64,000 bases of DNA from an uncultured Dehalococcoidia bacterium (GCA_958296225.1 OY282456.1:2046001-2110000); one strand, 5' to 3'; shown: positions 7,820 through 16,609, counted from the stretch's first letter. Numbers and translations: made by a program. The notes: a model not told the origin generated them from the sequence alone.

Positions 7820-8539
7820 CTATAAAAACGACGCTAGCAGTTCGGAGAAACGGACGATTGCTTGATCTAAGGCCTCCGGATGTAATTCTTTGAAATACTG
7901 CCGCCAGTGGATTGGGCGATTTATGCTTCGTTCGCCTTCAAGCAGAGTAATGATATGCAGGTTAATTTCGGGGAAGTAAGACATTAATGTATGGCTTCTG
8001 GCACTCCCTGTTTGCAGATTGGCGTTCAAATTGGAATAATTGCCTCCGAGCTGGCTTTCCAGTTGCAACAGGCAACAAACAAGTTCTTGGTGCAGGCTTT
8101 TCAACAACCGAAAGTCCACCAATATGCGCTTGAGCATTGCATTTTCGGTGTATGACTTGCACTCCACCCCCATCACAAGTTTGCCGTCCACAAAGATGTG
8201 TTGGTCCACCTGCGCTCGGTAGAAATACTCCTGCCTGCGGGCATTGATATAGTCCGCTATGTCCATAGGCAAGCCAGCGACGTAGTCGTCCTGAATCGGC
8301 ACCCGGTATGTCCTGGCATCGCCGAAGGATAGACGCTCTGATACGCCGCCTGACTCCAGCCAAGCCAGTCTGACGATGTGCGGAGTCATCGATTCAACAA
8401 GCTTGCCTTTGGCTGCGCGTATCACACCCCCGTAGGCACGCTCGTCATCATCAATCGCCTCATCTTCAATACCGCCAACTAAAAGGTTGTAGGAACGAAT
8501 CAACTCTTGCCGAGTCGCCGGCTGATTTTCTGTCGTCAT
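7820..8539 (-). CDS. Type II restriction endonuclease (PD-(D/E)xK-like)
   Basis: A 239-residue protein encoded directly after, and overlapping by four bases, a DNA methyltransferase. Residues 118-128 read D-GKLVMGV-E-C-K, the D-x(7)-ExK arrangement of PD-(D/E)xK nucleases; the preceding YYRAQVDQH region supplies the usual beta strand. No other similarity is recognised, which is normal for restriction enzymes. The gene pair forms a complete type II system; the recognition site cannot be read from the sequence. Codon and base composition are visibly less GC-rich than glcE and glcD on either side, which suggests transfer. Confidence 0.75.
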   Translation of the reverse strand: MTTENQPATRQELIRSYNLLVGGIEDEAIDDDERAYGGVIRAAKGKLVESMTPHIVRLAWLESGGVSERLSFGDARTYRVPIQDDYVAGLPMDIADYINARRQEYFYRAQVDQHIFVDGKLVMGVECKSYTENAMLKRILVDFRLLKSLHQELVCCLLQLESQLGGNYSNLNANLQTGSARSHTLMSYFPEINLHIITLLEGERSINRPIHWRQYFKELHPEALDQAIVRFSELLASFL

Positions 8540-9720
8540 TGCAATAGCCCTCTCAGTTGAACTGACCTGAGCCTAGCCTCTGCTGCTGCACAGTATTCGG
8601 GGGCAATATCTATGCCGAGAAACTGCCGAGCGTTGCGTCTAGCCGCCACGCAGGTAGTGCCTACTCCGGCGAAGGGGTCAAGGATAGTGTCGCCGCGGAA
8701 GCTGAACAGCAACATTACCCTCCGGGCCAGTTCCTCAGGGAACATCGCCGGATGGTCGAATTCCCGCATACGTCGCTCAGGAGCGATGGACCATTTGGCC
8801 ATTACCCATTCCTTGAACGACTCAGCATCAATGTCAGCATTAGCAGAATTACCGGGTTTTTTCAGGTTGCCTTTGCAAAAGACTTCCAGAAATTCCCAAG
8901 TATATTTGAGGTAGGGGCTTGATGGACTTTTCCAGCTACCCCAAGCCGTGTACTTACAATTGTAGTTATTCTTTTCCCACAAGATTTCGCCTTTCCATAT
9001 GAGCCGCCTCTCCATAAAGTAGTTGGAAATGATGTGGTGGCTAGGTATGTAGTCGGAGAACAGTGGCTGTACGTTGACTACGATGCGTCCGCCATATTTG
9101 AGCACGCGGATGCACTCGTCAAACACTCGGAACAGCTTGGCGAAGTAGGATTCCCAATCGTCAGCATCGCTATTGGCAACGCCGTCGGATTCTTGGTAGC
9201 CAAGGCCGAAATTGTACGGTGGGGAAGTGAACACTAAATCAACGCAGTTGTCAGGTAACTGACGCAGAACGGACTCACTGTCGCCGCACACTATTTCATT
9301 GATGAATTCCGGTGGCACCAAGTTGGAGGGCTGGCTGAAATCGTGGTCTTTAGCGTAATAATGCTTGCCCCGCCGCAGTTCTTTTTGCTTGCGGTCAATG
9401 ACCTTACGTTCCTTGTTATAACCGACGTACAGGCGCTTGTTGCCATTAATACCGTAGCTTCGGATGCTGTCCACGGCGTCCAGGATTGCGGACATTGGCG
9501 TTGCGCTATCGTGTTCCGTGGCAATGCAGTTGGTGACATCGGTCAAAACAGACAGGTCAACCTGCCTCAGCCAAACTTCCAAAGCGTCGCCGCTGCGGGT
9601 TACGAAAAAATCCTCAGGGTCGAAATGGTCGTTTAGCGCGGCGACAGCAACTTCCGCCTTGGTGCCTAGCGCGCCAGCTACATTTAGCCCTATCCGTCGG
9701 TATTTCTCGGTAATGCTCAT
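8536..9720 (-). CDS. Site-specific DNA methyltransferase (beta class, TSPPY)
   Basis: A 394-residue methyltransferase. Residues 1-140 are an extra N-terminal region not seen in minimal enzymes; TSPPYNF (motif IV) is at 165-171 and DPFAGVGTTCVAA (motif I) near 355, giving IV-before-I order. The S/T-S-PPY form of motif IV is commonest in N4-cytosine enzymes, although N6-adenine enzymes also use it. It protects host DNA against the endonuclease encoded downstream. This is the first gene of the inserted R-M module, with 91 bases between it and glcD upstream. The N-terminal region might recognise the target or be regulatory; I cannot tell. Confidence 0.87.
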   Translation of the reverse strand: MSITEKYRRIGLNVAGALGTKAEVAVAALNDHFDPEDFFVTRSGDALEVWLRQVDLSVLTDVTNCIATEHDSATPMSAILDAVDSIRSYGINGNKRLYVGYNKERKVIDRKQKELRRGKHYYAKDHDFSQPSNLVPPEFINEIVCGDSESVLRQLPDNCVDLVFTSPPYNFGLGYQESDGVANSDADDWESYFAKLFRVFDECIRVLKYGGRIVVNVQPLFSDYIPSHHIISNYFMERRLIWKGEILWEKNNYNCKYTAWGSWKSPSSPYLKYTWEFLEVFCKGNLKKPGNSANADIDAESFKEWVMAKWSIAPERRMREFDHPAMFPEELARRVMLLFSFRGDTILDPFAGVGTTCVAARRNARQFLGIDIAPEYCAAAEARLRSVQLRGLLQ

Positions 9721-9811
9721 CGTCCCTTTGCCACCCTAGTGCTGTGAATTGGCCACCAACATAGCAATACAATGCCGGCCTGTCTATGGGCAACTGTCAT
9801 CAATTGAAAAG

Positions 9812-11245
9812 TTACGCATAAAGCCCGGCCCGATGCCCCGCCGGATGGGGCGCCGGACGGAAATAGCTGCCATCGGGAAATATCTTGCCCGGATTCAGCC
9901 GGTTGTGGGGGGCAAAGGCTTCGCGGACGCGCTGCATGGCCGCCATGTCGGCATCGGTATAGACCAGCGGCATGAACTCCTTTTTCTCCAGCCCGATGCC
10001 GTGTTCGCCGCTGAGCGTTCCGCCCAGGGCGGCGCACTCCTGCATCAGCTCGGCGGCGGCGGCCATGGCGTTTTCCATTACGCCGGGTTCGCGGGCGTCG
10101 AAGAGCATACAGGGGTGCAGGTTGCCGTCGCCGGCATGGAACACGTTGGCGATGGTGATGCCGTAGCGCTGGCTGACTTCGTTGACCTTGCGCAGCATCC
10201 GGGTGAGGCGGGTGCGCGGCACTACCCCGTCCACCAGGTAGTAGTTGGGGGCGATGGTTCCAAAGGCGCCGAAAGCCGTTTTGCGCCCCACCCACAGCCG
10301 TTCCCGTTCGGCGTCGTCCTCAGCGATGCGAACGTCGGCGGCGCCAGTGTCCCACAGCGCGGCCTTCACCTGGCCGCTGACCTCGGCCACTTCCTCGTGG
10401 AGACCCTCCAGCTCAATCAGCAATACCGCGCCGGCGTCGTTGGGATAGCCGGCATCGGTAACGTTCTGCACCGCCTGGATGCTGAGGGCGTCAATCATTT
10501 CCAGGGCGGCCGGAACGATGCCGTGGCCGACGATGGCGGAGACTGCGGTACACGCCGAGTCGATGTCGGGAAAGATGCCCAGGAAGGTGCGGACGGTTTC
10601 GGGCAGGGGCAGCAAGCGCACCAGTATTTTGGTGGCAATGCCGAAGGTGCCTTCGGAACCGACGAAGGCGCCCCGCAGGTCGTAGCCGGCGGCCTCCCGC
10701 GCCGCGCTGCCCAAGTTGACCACCACGCCGTCTTCGAGGACGACTTCCATACCGATGACGTGGTTGGTGGTGGCTCCGTAGGCCAGGCAGTGGGGGCCGC
10801 CGGCATTTTCGGCGACGTTGCCGCCCAGGCTGCAGGCCCGCTGGCTGGACGGGTCGGGAGCGTAGCGCATCCCGAACTGACGCACGTGGTTGTCCAGGTC
10901 CAGGTTAATTACGCCCGGCTCCACCAGCGCGGTGCGGTTGACGGTATCAACCTCAATAATGCGGGCCATCCGGGGGAAGGCAATTTGCAGCCCGTCGGGT
11001 GGGGTGATTGCGCCGCCGCTCAATCCGGTGCCGCTGCCCCGTCCCACTACGGCAACGCCGGCCGCGTAGGCCAGGGCCATAACACGGCTGACCTCATCGG
11101 CGTTAGCCGGCAGAACCACCGCCCGGGGCATCGAGCGGTCAACGGAGCCGTCGTATTCATAGACCAGCAAATCCTCGGGGTGGGCGATTACGTAATCGTC
11201 ACCGACGACGGCCCGGATTTGGGTCAGCAGGTTATTGGTAGTCAA
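9812..11245 (-). CDS. glcD: Glycolate oxidase FAD subunit (GlcD)
   Basis: A 477-residue FAD-linked oxidase oxidising glycolate or a related 2-hydroxy acid such as D-lactate. The FAD-binding segment GRGSGTGLSGG is near residue 72 and SLGGNVAENAGGPHCLAYG near 138; the substrate/FAD C-terminal domain has VFHAGDGNLHP and SGEHGIGLEKK, both signatures of GlcD/D-lactate dehydrogenases. The ORF ends with NPGKIFPDG. It is the first gene of a glcD-(R-M)-glcE-glcF order on the minus strand and starts 11 bases downstream of the coiled-coil gene before it, so both may share a transcript. Confidence 0.92.
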   Translation of the reverse strand: MTTNNLLTQIRAVVGDDYVIAHPEDLLVYEYDGSVDRSMPRAVVLPANADEVSRVMALAYAAGVAVVGRGSGTGLSGGAITPPDGLQIAFPRMARIIEVDTVNRTALVEPGVINLDLDNHVRQFGMRYAPDPSSQRACSLGGNVAENAGGPHCLAYGATTNHVIGMEVVLEDGVVVNLGSAAREAAGYDLRGAFVGSEGTFGIATKILVRLLPLPETVRTFLGIFPDIDSACTAVSAIVGHGIVPAALEMIDALSIQAVQNVTDAGYPNDAGAVLLIELEGLHEEVAEVSGQVKAALWDTGAADVRIAEDDAERERLWVGRKTAFGAFGTIAPNYYLVDGVVPRTRLTRMLRKVNEVSQRYGITIANVFHAGDGNLHPCMLFDAREPGVMENAMAAAAELMQECAALGGTLSGEHGIGLEKKEFMPLVYTDADMAAMQRVREAFAPHNRLNPGKIFPDGSYFRPAPHPAGHRAGLYA

Positions 11246-11256
11246 TTGGTCGCCCT

Positions 11257-12192
11257 TTATCGGACAGCCACGGACGGCACGGTGAACACGGTTCGCCCGT
11301 CGGTGTCGTGGGTGTGGTTCGCCAGCGCCGCCAGGGCCTGGTTGCTCTGCTGCACTTCGACCCGTAAAGTGTCGATGACGTTCGCCAGTTTGTCGAACCC
11401 CGCGTTCATATCGTCCCGTAGCCTTTGGTCGCCTTGCTGCATTTCGACCCGTAAAGCGTCGATGACGCCCGCCGTTTTGTCGAACCCTGCGGTCATATCC
11501 TCCCGTAGCTTTTGGTCGCCTTGCTGCATTTCGACCCGTAAAGCGTCGATGACGCCCGCCGTTTTGTCGAACCCTGCGGTCATATCCTCCCGTAGCTTTT
11601 GGTCGCCTTGCTGCATTTCGACCCGTAGCTTTTGGTCGCCTTGCTGCATTTCGACCCGTAATGCGTCAATGACGCCCGCCGTTTTGTCGAACCCGGCGGC
11701 CATATCCTCCCGTAGCTTCTGGTCGCGCTGCTGGATTTCAGCCCGCAAAGCCTGGTCGCGTTGCTGCATTTCAGCCTGCAGAGCCTGGTCGCGTTGCTGC
11801 ATTTCAGCCCGCAGAGCCTGGTCGCCTTGCTGGATTGCAACCCGTAAAGCGTCGATGACGCCCATCGTTTTGTCGAACCCTGCGGTCATATCGTCCCGCA
11901 GTTTTTGGTCGCCTTGCTGGATTTCAGCCCGCAGTGCCTGGTTGCCTTGCTGGATTTCAACCCGCAGAGCCTGGTCGCCTTGCTGGGCTTCAGCTCTGCT
12001 CTGCTGGATTTCAGCCCGCAACTCGTTGACGGCCTTGGTCAAGTCCTCAACGTTGTTGCTGAGGACGTTAACCTGGTTGACGGTGCTGCCCAGGATAAAG
12101 CTGCCCCGGAACAGCAACACAACGACGGTGACGACAAAGGTTGAGGCGGCAATCGCGGCTACGACGATAGCGGTAATGGTGGGAGTGTCCAT
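11257..12192 (-). CDS. Membrane-anchored coiled-coil protein with tandem repeats
   Basis: A 311-residue protein. Residues 5-30 are a transmembrane helix (ITAIVVAAIAASTFVVTVVVLL); from about 65 to 285 the chain is a long coiled coil made of repeats. A 29-residue unit (87 bases) LRVEMQQGDQKLREDMTAGF + DKTAGVIDA occurs several times, mixed with an 11-residue unit (ALRAEIQQGDQ). It ends with ANHTHDTDGRTVF, a motif shared with the smaller protein at 33839-34213. It probably spans the cytoplasmic membrane and forms a stalk, with function unknown. The repeats are highly similar at DNA level, so repeat number can vary. Confidence 0.75.
   Translation of the reverse strand: MDTPTITAIVVAAIAASTFVVTVVVLLFRGSFILGSTVNQVNVLSNNVEDLTKAVNELRAEIQQSRAEAQQGDQALRVEIQQGNQALRAEIQQGDQKLRDDMTAGFDKTMGVIDALRVAIQQGDQALRAEMQQRDQALQAEMQQRDQALRAEIQQRDQKLREDMAAGFDKTAGVIDALRVEMQQGDQKLRVEMQQGDQKLREDMTAGFDKTAGVIDALRVEMQQGDQKLREDMTAGFDKTAGVIDALRVEMQQGDQRLRDDMNAGFDKLANVIDTLRVEVQQSNQALAALANHTHDTDGRTVFTVPSVAVR
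11389..11990 (-). repeat. Tandem 87-bp and 33-bp coding repeats
   Basis: Within the coiled-coil gene, blocks with near-identical DNA recur with 87-base period (for example the copies anchored at 11458 and 11545) and 33-base sub-units. All keep the reading frame, so unequal crossing-over would lengthen or shorten the protein without breaking it. Confidence 0.75.
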
Positions 12193-12236
12193 AGGTGCCC
12201 TCCGGGTTCAGCAAGGCGTTGGCCGCCAACGTCGTA

Positions 12237-13271
12237 TCACCCTTGCCGCCGCCGGTACACCTGGATGCGGTGGCGGTTGGCCTCCACCACGAACAGCCGC
12301 TCCGCGTTGTCCAGCCGCAGCGACACCGGCCCCCAGAAATAGGGCTCGGTCTGGGCAGAGATGAGATAGGGCGTGTCCAGATGCGACGGCAATTCGGGCA
12401 CCAGGTTGGCCATTTGGCGGGTGTTGCTTTCGTCGGGGTTGACCGACATAAAGTCCTGCGCCCATTTGGAAAGCGTGGCCTGTCCGCGCAGCAGCTGCAC
12501 GAAACCGCCGTCCGGGTCAAACAACTGCACCCGCTCGTTGCCCCAGTCGGCGACGTAGATGTAGCCGTCGGAATCGACGCAGACGGCGGACGGGCGGCTG
12601 AGCTGGCCCGCGCCGTCTCCCGACGCGCCGTAGGTGGCCAGGTGCTGGCCGGCGGCGGTGAACTTTTGGATACGGTCGTTGCGCCAGTCGGCTACGTACA
12701 CGTTGCCGGCGGTGTCCAGGCAGACGCCCCACGGCATATTGAACTGGCCGGGCCCGTCGCCGGGCTCACCCCAATGGGACAGGGGTTCGCCCTCCGGCGT
12801 GAAGGTTTGCACCCGGTGGTTGTACTGTTCGACAACGTACACCGTGCCATCCGGCGCGACGGTGATGCCGGCCGGCCCGTTCATCTGCCCGGCGGCGGCG
12901 CCCGGTTCGCCCCACTGCCGGATGAAATTGCCGTCCACGTCAAACACGGTCACGCGATGCAGATGTTCGTCGGTAACATGGATGCGCTGCTCGCTACTGA
13001 TGGCCATGCCGATGGGCAGCAGCCATTGTCCTTCGCCGCGTCCGCTGCCCTTGCTGAACTCGCCGAGGTAGTCTTCTTCCCAGTTGAGGATGCCAATACG
13101 CATCAGGGCAGTACGGGCGGCGTCGCAGTGGTTGAGCACCAGGATGCGGCCATCGTTGGTAAAAGCGCAGTCGTAGGGGTTGATGAACCCCCGGCCGCTC
13201 TGATTGGTGGTGAGGCCGATGGTCTTGATGTATTCCATGGGGCCGGCGCTAACGGCAACGGCAGTGGTCAT
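12237..13271 (-). CDS. NHL-repeat beta-propeller protein
   Basis: A 344-residue protein. It contains a series of NHL repeats: each has a G-x-F/G-x-(I/V)-x-V-A/D...N-(E/D)-R-(I/V)-Q-x-F pattern, for example NHRVQTFTPEG, NDRIQKFTAAG, NERVQLFDPDG and NRHRIQVY. Such repeats fold as a six-bladed propeller used for binding proteins or ligands. No signal peptide is visible, so a cytoplasmic location is likely. The start at 13271 is chosen because AGGAG lies 8 bases upstream. It follows a strong hairpin that separates it from the DUF1800 gene upstream. Confidence 0.85.
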   Translation of the reverse strand: MTTAVAVSAGPMEYIKTIGLTTNQSGRGFINPYDCAFTNDGRILVLNHCDAARTALMRIGILNWEEDYLGEFSKGSGRGEGQWLLPIGMAISSEQRIHVTDEHLHRVTVFDVDGNFIRQWGEPGAAAGQMNGPAGITVAPDGTVYVVEQYNHRVQTFTPEGEPLSHWGEPGDGPGQFNMPWGVCLDTAGNVYVADWRNDRIQKFTAAGQHLATYGASGDGAGQLSRPSAVCVDSDGYIYVADWGNERVQLFDPDGGFVQLLRGQATLSKWAQDFMSVNPDESNTRQMANLVPELPSHLDTPYLISAQTEPYFWGPVSLRLDNAERLFVVEANRHRIQVYRRRQG

Positions 13272-13294
13272 AACGGCGTCTCCTGTTTTCAAGG

Positions 13295-13320
13295 CGGGGG
13301 CGAATAGTTATTCGCCCCCG
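13295..13320 (-). terminator. 12-bp-arm hairpin between DUF1800 and NHL genes
   Basis: The arms CGGGGGCGAATA (13295-13306) and TATTCGCCCCCG (13309-13320) are perfect complements around GT. There is no T-run on either side, so an attenuator, processing site or protein-binding palindrome is as likely as a rho-independent terminator. Confidence 0.5.
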
Positions 13321-13358
13321 CATCGTCCGGCGCTGTTAGGTCGGGGGGTTGGGGCCAA

Positions 13359-14774
13359 TTAGGCCAGCTGGTATTCCCGGGTGGCGGTGAGCAGGCGCAG
13401 CAGGTTGGCGATGCGCTGCTCGTCGGCCTCGGTGCGGGAGTCGGGCCGCAGGTCGGCGTCGCCCTGCTGGCTGGCGAACTGGTGCAGCGAGTTGCGGGTG
13501 GCGTCGGAGATTTCCAGCGGGCCGAGGAGGTCAACGCAGCCGGCTACCTGCGCCGGCGGCGACAGCGGCCCGTCGGCGTCGCGCGCCATCCGGTCGATGA
13601 TGGCCTTGACGCCGGGGTTGGCGGGGTCGCCCAGCTCTTTGCCCACGAAGTTGACCCGCTCCACCAGCGCGCCGCTGTCAATCCACTCGGCGCCTTCGTG
13701 CCAGCCCTCCACGCTGGGCGGCTGGAAGATGCCCTGGCCCATGTACATAGTCTGGCGGGCCAGCTGGTCGGCGCCGAAGGTGGGCTCCTGGTAGGTGCCG
13801 GCCATGCGAACCGCGCCGACCACCAGCTCCACCGGCCCCTTGACGCGGGCGAAACGGGCCGCTTCCGACTTGAAGTAGCCGGAGTTGAACAGCGTCCGCA
13901 GGATGGAACGGATTTCGTGGCCGGAGTCAGCGTAGGACGCCATCATATCGCTGATGACGGCCTCGCCGGCCGCGTCCACGTCGTCGGCGGCGAAGAACTG
14001 GAACAGGCGGGTGCAGATGAAACGGGCGGTCGCTTCCTGCTGCACGATGATGTTGATGATGTCCTCGCCGTTGAAGTTGCCGGTATGGCCCAGGAAGGTT
14101 TTTTCGCCGTCGTCGTGGTCGTAGTCGCGATAATTGAAGTGCCAGTTGATGCGGCTGTACGGCCAGATGGAGTCGCGGCTGGCGCGGGTGGACATATACT
14201 CGGCGTTGCCCAGCGTCCAGCCGGTGAAGGCGCGGGCGCACTCTTTGATGTCGTCCTCGGTGTAGTTGCCGACGCCCATGGAGAACAGTTCCAGCAGCTC
14301 CCGCCCGTAGTTTTCGTTGATGTTGTCCTTGTGGTTGTCGTGGTTGTCCAGCCAGATAATCATGGCCGGGTCTTTGGACAACTCGACGAGCATAGTCTGG
14401 AAGGAACCCAGGGAGTGGCGGCGGAAGGTGTCAATCTGGTTGACCAGGGCGTTGGCCTGGTTCAGCTTGGAGTAGCCGGTGGCGAACAGGCCGTGCCAGA
14501 ACAGGGCCAGCTTTTCCTCCAGCTGATTCCGGGTGGTAACCATCCGGTACATCCAATAGGCGCCGGCGCTGTTGAGTTCGCGCATCTCGGCCATTTCGGA
14601 GTGGTAGCGACGGATGACGTCGTTGGGCATCACGTTGGCTTCGCCGGGGTGCAGCAGGTCTTCGACGACGTTCTCGTAGCCGCGGGCGACCAGCCGTTCC
14701 AGCTCATCGCGGTTGGCGCCGAAACCGGCGCGGCGCATCAGGTGAGCCATCAAGGCAATGTCGGCATTGCTCAT
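13359..14774 (-). CDS. DUF1800 family protein
   Basis: A 471-residue protein of the DUF1800 family, recognised by its N-terminal HLMRRAGFGANRDEL, the central MIIWLDNHDNHKDNINENYGRELLELFSMG and ARAFTGWTLGN blocks, and the FQPPSVEGWHEGAEWI near the end. Members are nearly always encoded next to a DUF1501 gene, as here; the pair is found in Planctomycetes, Chloroflexi and Proteobacteria and is thought to act in export or assembly of surface sulfatase-like proteins, without a proven reaction. No signal peptide is visible in this copy. A PH-domain gene separates it from the DUF1501 gene. Confidence 0.9.
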   Translation of the reverse strand: MSNADIALMAHLMRRAGFGANRDELERLVARGYENVVEDLLHPGEANVMPNDVIRRYHSEMAEMRELNSAGAYWMYRMVTTRNQLEEKLALFWHGLFATGYSKLNQANALVNQIDTFRRHSLGSFQTMLVELSKDPAMIIWLDNHDNHKDNINENYGRELLELFSMGVGNYTEDDIKECARAFTGWTLGNAEYMSTRASRDSIWPYSRINWHFNYRDYDHDDGEKTFLGHTGNFNGEDIINIIVQQEATARFICTRLFQFFAADDVDAAGEAVISDMMASYADSGHEIRSILRTLFNSGYFKSEAARFARVKGPVELVVGAVRMAGTYQEPTFGADQLARQTMYMGQGIFQPPSVEGWHEGAEWIDSGALVERVNFVGKELGDPANPGVKAIIDRMARDADGPLSPPAQVAGCVDLLGPLEISDATRNSLHQFASQQGDADLRPDSRTEADEQRIANLLRLLTATREYQLA

Positions 14775-14820
14775 AATTGCCTCCGTTTTTCTTCAGGGAG
14801 TCCGATGTCAAAGAGGGTTG

Positions 14821-15237
14821 TCATTTCGTGTGTCGGGAATGGTCTATTACTTGTTCGGACAAAATTTGGTGGAGCAGATAAACGTCCACCTTGTCCCGAA
14901 CTTCTTTTTTGATGACGCCGACGCCCTCCTTTTGCCCACCAGGGAAGCCACTGACAAACAGCCGCAATTCCCCGTCAGTGTCGAAATGTCCGGCAGTCTC
15001 AACACTGTATGCCGAAATCTTGTCATAGGGCACTGACATGACCGAGCGTTTCTTGCCGGTCAAGCCTTGCACATCCTCGAACAAGACACGATATTCAGTG
15101 AATACGTAGCTGTCGCGTTTCGTTTTGAAAGCAGCAACGATGTGTTCACCGGGTAACAGCATTTTCTCGGCAAATGCTTCCTGGTCAGATTCAGACATCT
15201 GCCCAGCAGCGCCGAGAATCGCGTTCATGAGCGTCAT
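14821..15237 (-). CDS. Bacterial PH-domain protein (bPH_1-like)
   Basis: A 138-residue protein. LLPGEHIVAAFKTKRDSYVF, FTEYRVLFEDVQGLTGKKRS and SVPYDKISAYSVETAGHFD are the beta strands typical of the bacterial pleckstrin-homology family PF08000. The function of that family is unknown; members are usually cytoplasmic. It lies between the DUF1501 and DUF1800 genes on the same strand and may simply be carried in the operon. The GC content is lower than that of both neighbours, which suggests that it entered the pair later. Confidence 0.75.
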   Translation of the reverse strand: MTLMNAILGAAGQMSESDQEAFAEKMLLPGEHIVAAFKTKRDSYVFTEYRVLFEDVQGLTGKKRSVMSVPYDKISAYSVETAGHFDTDGELRLFVSGFPGGQKEGVGVIKKEVRDKVDVYLLHQILSEQVIDHSRHTK

Positions 15238-15386
15238 GTGATTCCTCCGGCGGGTCAGACAGGTGGCGAGCGTAACCGCGTGGGAACAGCGACTATGCCA
15301 GCAAGCGCCGATGGCACGGCGCTATTCCCGGGCGCGAGATTTCCCTGCTACGCTGGCAATGCCAGCTTCACAAAACACCGTGCCGG

Positions 15387-16517
15387 TTAGCTGCGGATGA
15401 AGTCCCACTGCTCGAACCGGCCGTTGACGATGGGAACCGGGTCCAGGCCCAGCCACTGCTCTGCGATGGTGGAGTAGGTGGAGCGGAAGTCGTTATTCCA
15501 GTGCAGGTCGCCGTCCAGCTGGTCGCGCTCGGCCAGGGACGGGTATTGCCCGTAGAAGCCGCCGTTGACCTGGCTGCCGATGATGAAGGCAGTGCCGCCC
15601 GAACCGTGGTCGGTGCCGGAACCGTTGTCGCGGATGCGGCGGCCGAACTCGGTCCAAATCAGAATGACGGCGTCGTCGCTGAGGCCGTGTTCGTCCAGGT
15701 CGGCCATGAAGTCGCTGACGGCGCCGGAAACCTGGTTCCACAGGCCGCCGTGCACCTTCACCTCGTCGCCGTGGGTGTCGAAGCTGCCGTGCTGGGTGTA
15801 GTAGATGCGGGTGCCGAGGTCGGCGCTCATCACCTGGGCGACGTTTTTCAGGGACTGGGCGATGGGGTTGGCGGCGTATTCCACGGTGGAGGAATACTTT
15901 TCGGGAGCGGTGCGGAGGATGTCGGCGCCTTTCAGGGCATCGCGCCCGGTCTGGCCCAGGTAGTCCATCACGGCGTCCTGGACGGAGCCGCCGTACATTG
16001 AGCCGAAAGCCTCCAGGCACAGGCCGCGGATGCGCTCTTCTTCCACGTCGGGGAACAGGCCGTAGGTTTCCAGGTTGCCCACGGAGGCGACGGGGACGCC
16101 GGGCGCGCCCATGGAGCGGGGGAGGCCGCGGCCAAAGTTCACGCCGGTAATCACGTTCTCGCTGTGGGGGTCCAGGTCGCGGATGACGCGGCCCAGCCAG
16201 CCTTCGGTGGCAATCTTTTCCGGCTCGCAGGTGTGCCAGATGTCCATGCTGCGGAAGTGGGAACGGGTGGGTTGGGGATAGCCAATGCCGTTAACGACGG
16301 CGACCTTGCCCTCATCCCACAGCGCCTTGACCGGGGCCATACTGGGGTTGAAAGCAAGCTGCCCGTCGATGGGGATAACCTGGTCGGTGGGGATGCCGAC
16401 ATTGGGCCGGAAGTCGTAATACAGGCCGTCGGTGTAGGGGATAACCGTATTCAGCGGGTCATTGGCGCCGGTCAACTGGATGACGACGAGGGACCGGCCT
16501 TTGTTGGTGGTGGTCAT
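15387..16517 (-). CDS. DUF1501 family protein (sulfatase-like fold)
   Basis: A 376-residue DUF1501 protein, a family related to alkaline phosphatase/sulfatase folds. Visible blocks are VVIQLTGANDPLNTVIPY near the start, SHFRSMDIWHT, the metal-site-like YTQHGSFDTHGDEVKVH and the C-terminal VILIWTEFGRR-x-GSGTDHGSGGTAF. The GSGTDHG motif is the family signature. In many bacteria DUF1501 proteins begin with a Tat signal; none is seen here. It is the first gene of the minus-strand set containing the PH, DUF1800 and NHL genes. A palindrome lies 75-90 bases upstream. Confidence 0.9.
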   Translation of the reverse strand: MTTTNKGRSLVVIQLTGANDPLNTVIPYTDGLYYDFRPNVGIPTDQVIPIDGQLAFNPSMAPVKALWDEGKVAVVNGIGYPQPTRSHFRSMDIWHTCEPEKIATEGWLGRVIRDLDPHSENVITGVNFGRGLPRSMGAPGVPVASVGNLETYGLFPDVEEERIRGLCLEAFGSMYGGSVQDAVMDYLGQTGRDALKGADILRTAPEKYSSTVEYAANPIAQSLKNVAQVMSADLGTRIYYTQHGSFDTHGDEVKVHGGLWNQVSGAVSDFMADLDEHGLSDDAVILIWTEFGRRIRDNGSGTDHGSGGTAFIIGSQVNGGFYGQYPSLAERDQLDGDLHWNNDFRSTYSTIAEQWLGLDPVPIVNGRFEQWDFIRS

Positions 16518-16590
16518 CTGGAAAGGGCCTCCTTTCTCGGCGCAACGGAATGCGCCAGCACAAGTTTGGCTGATGAGGGCAGTTTATGGT

Positions 16591-16609
16591 TTGACATCCG
16601 GTATGTCAA
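16591..16609. promoter_or_regulatory. Operator-like palindrome in a divergent intergenic region
   Basis: TTGACAT (16591-16597) and ATGTCAA (16603-16609) are perfect inverted copies separated by five bases. They lie between the divergently transcribed DUF1501 gene and the gene at 16734, and each arm contains TTGACA, a possible -35 element, so the site could be a promoter pair or a repressor operator. Confidence 0.4.

Noticed and set aside
9749..12364. Very long open frame (871 codons) on the plus strand
   Set aside because: It runs antisense through glcD and the coiled-coil gene; its long length follows from the GC-rich codon bias of the opposite strand and the translation is low-complexity without recognisable domains.
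13482..14912. 476-codon open frame on the plus strand
   Set aside because: Antisense to the DUF1800 gene; Val/Gly-rich translation is typical of the opposite strand of such genes.
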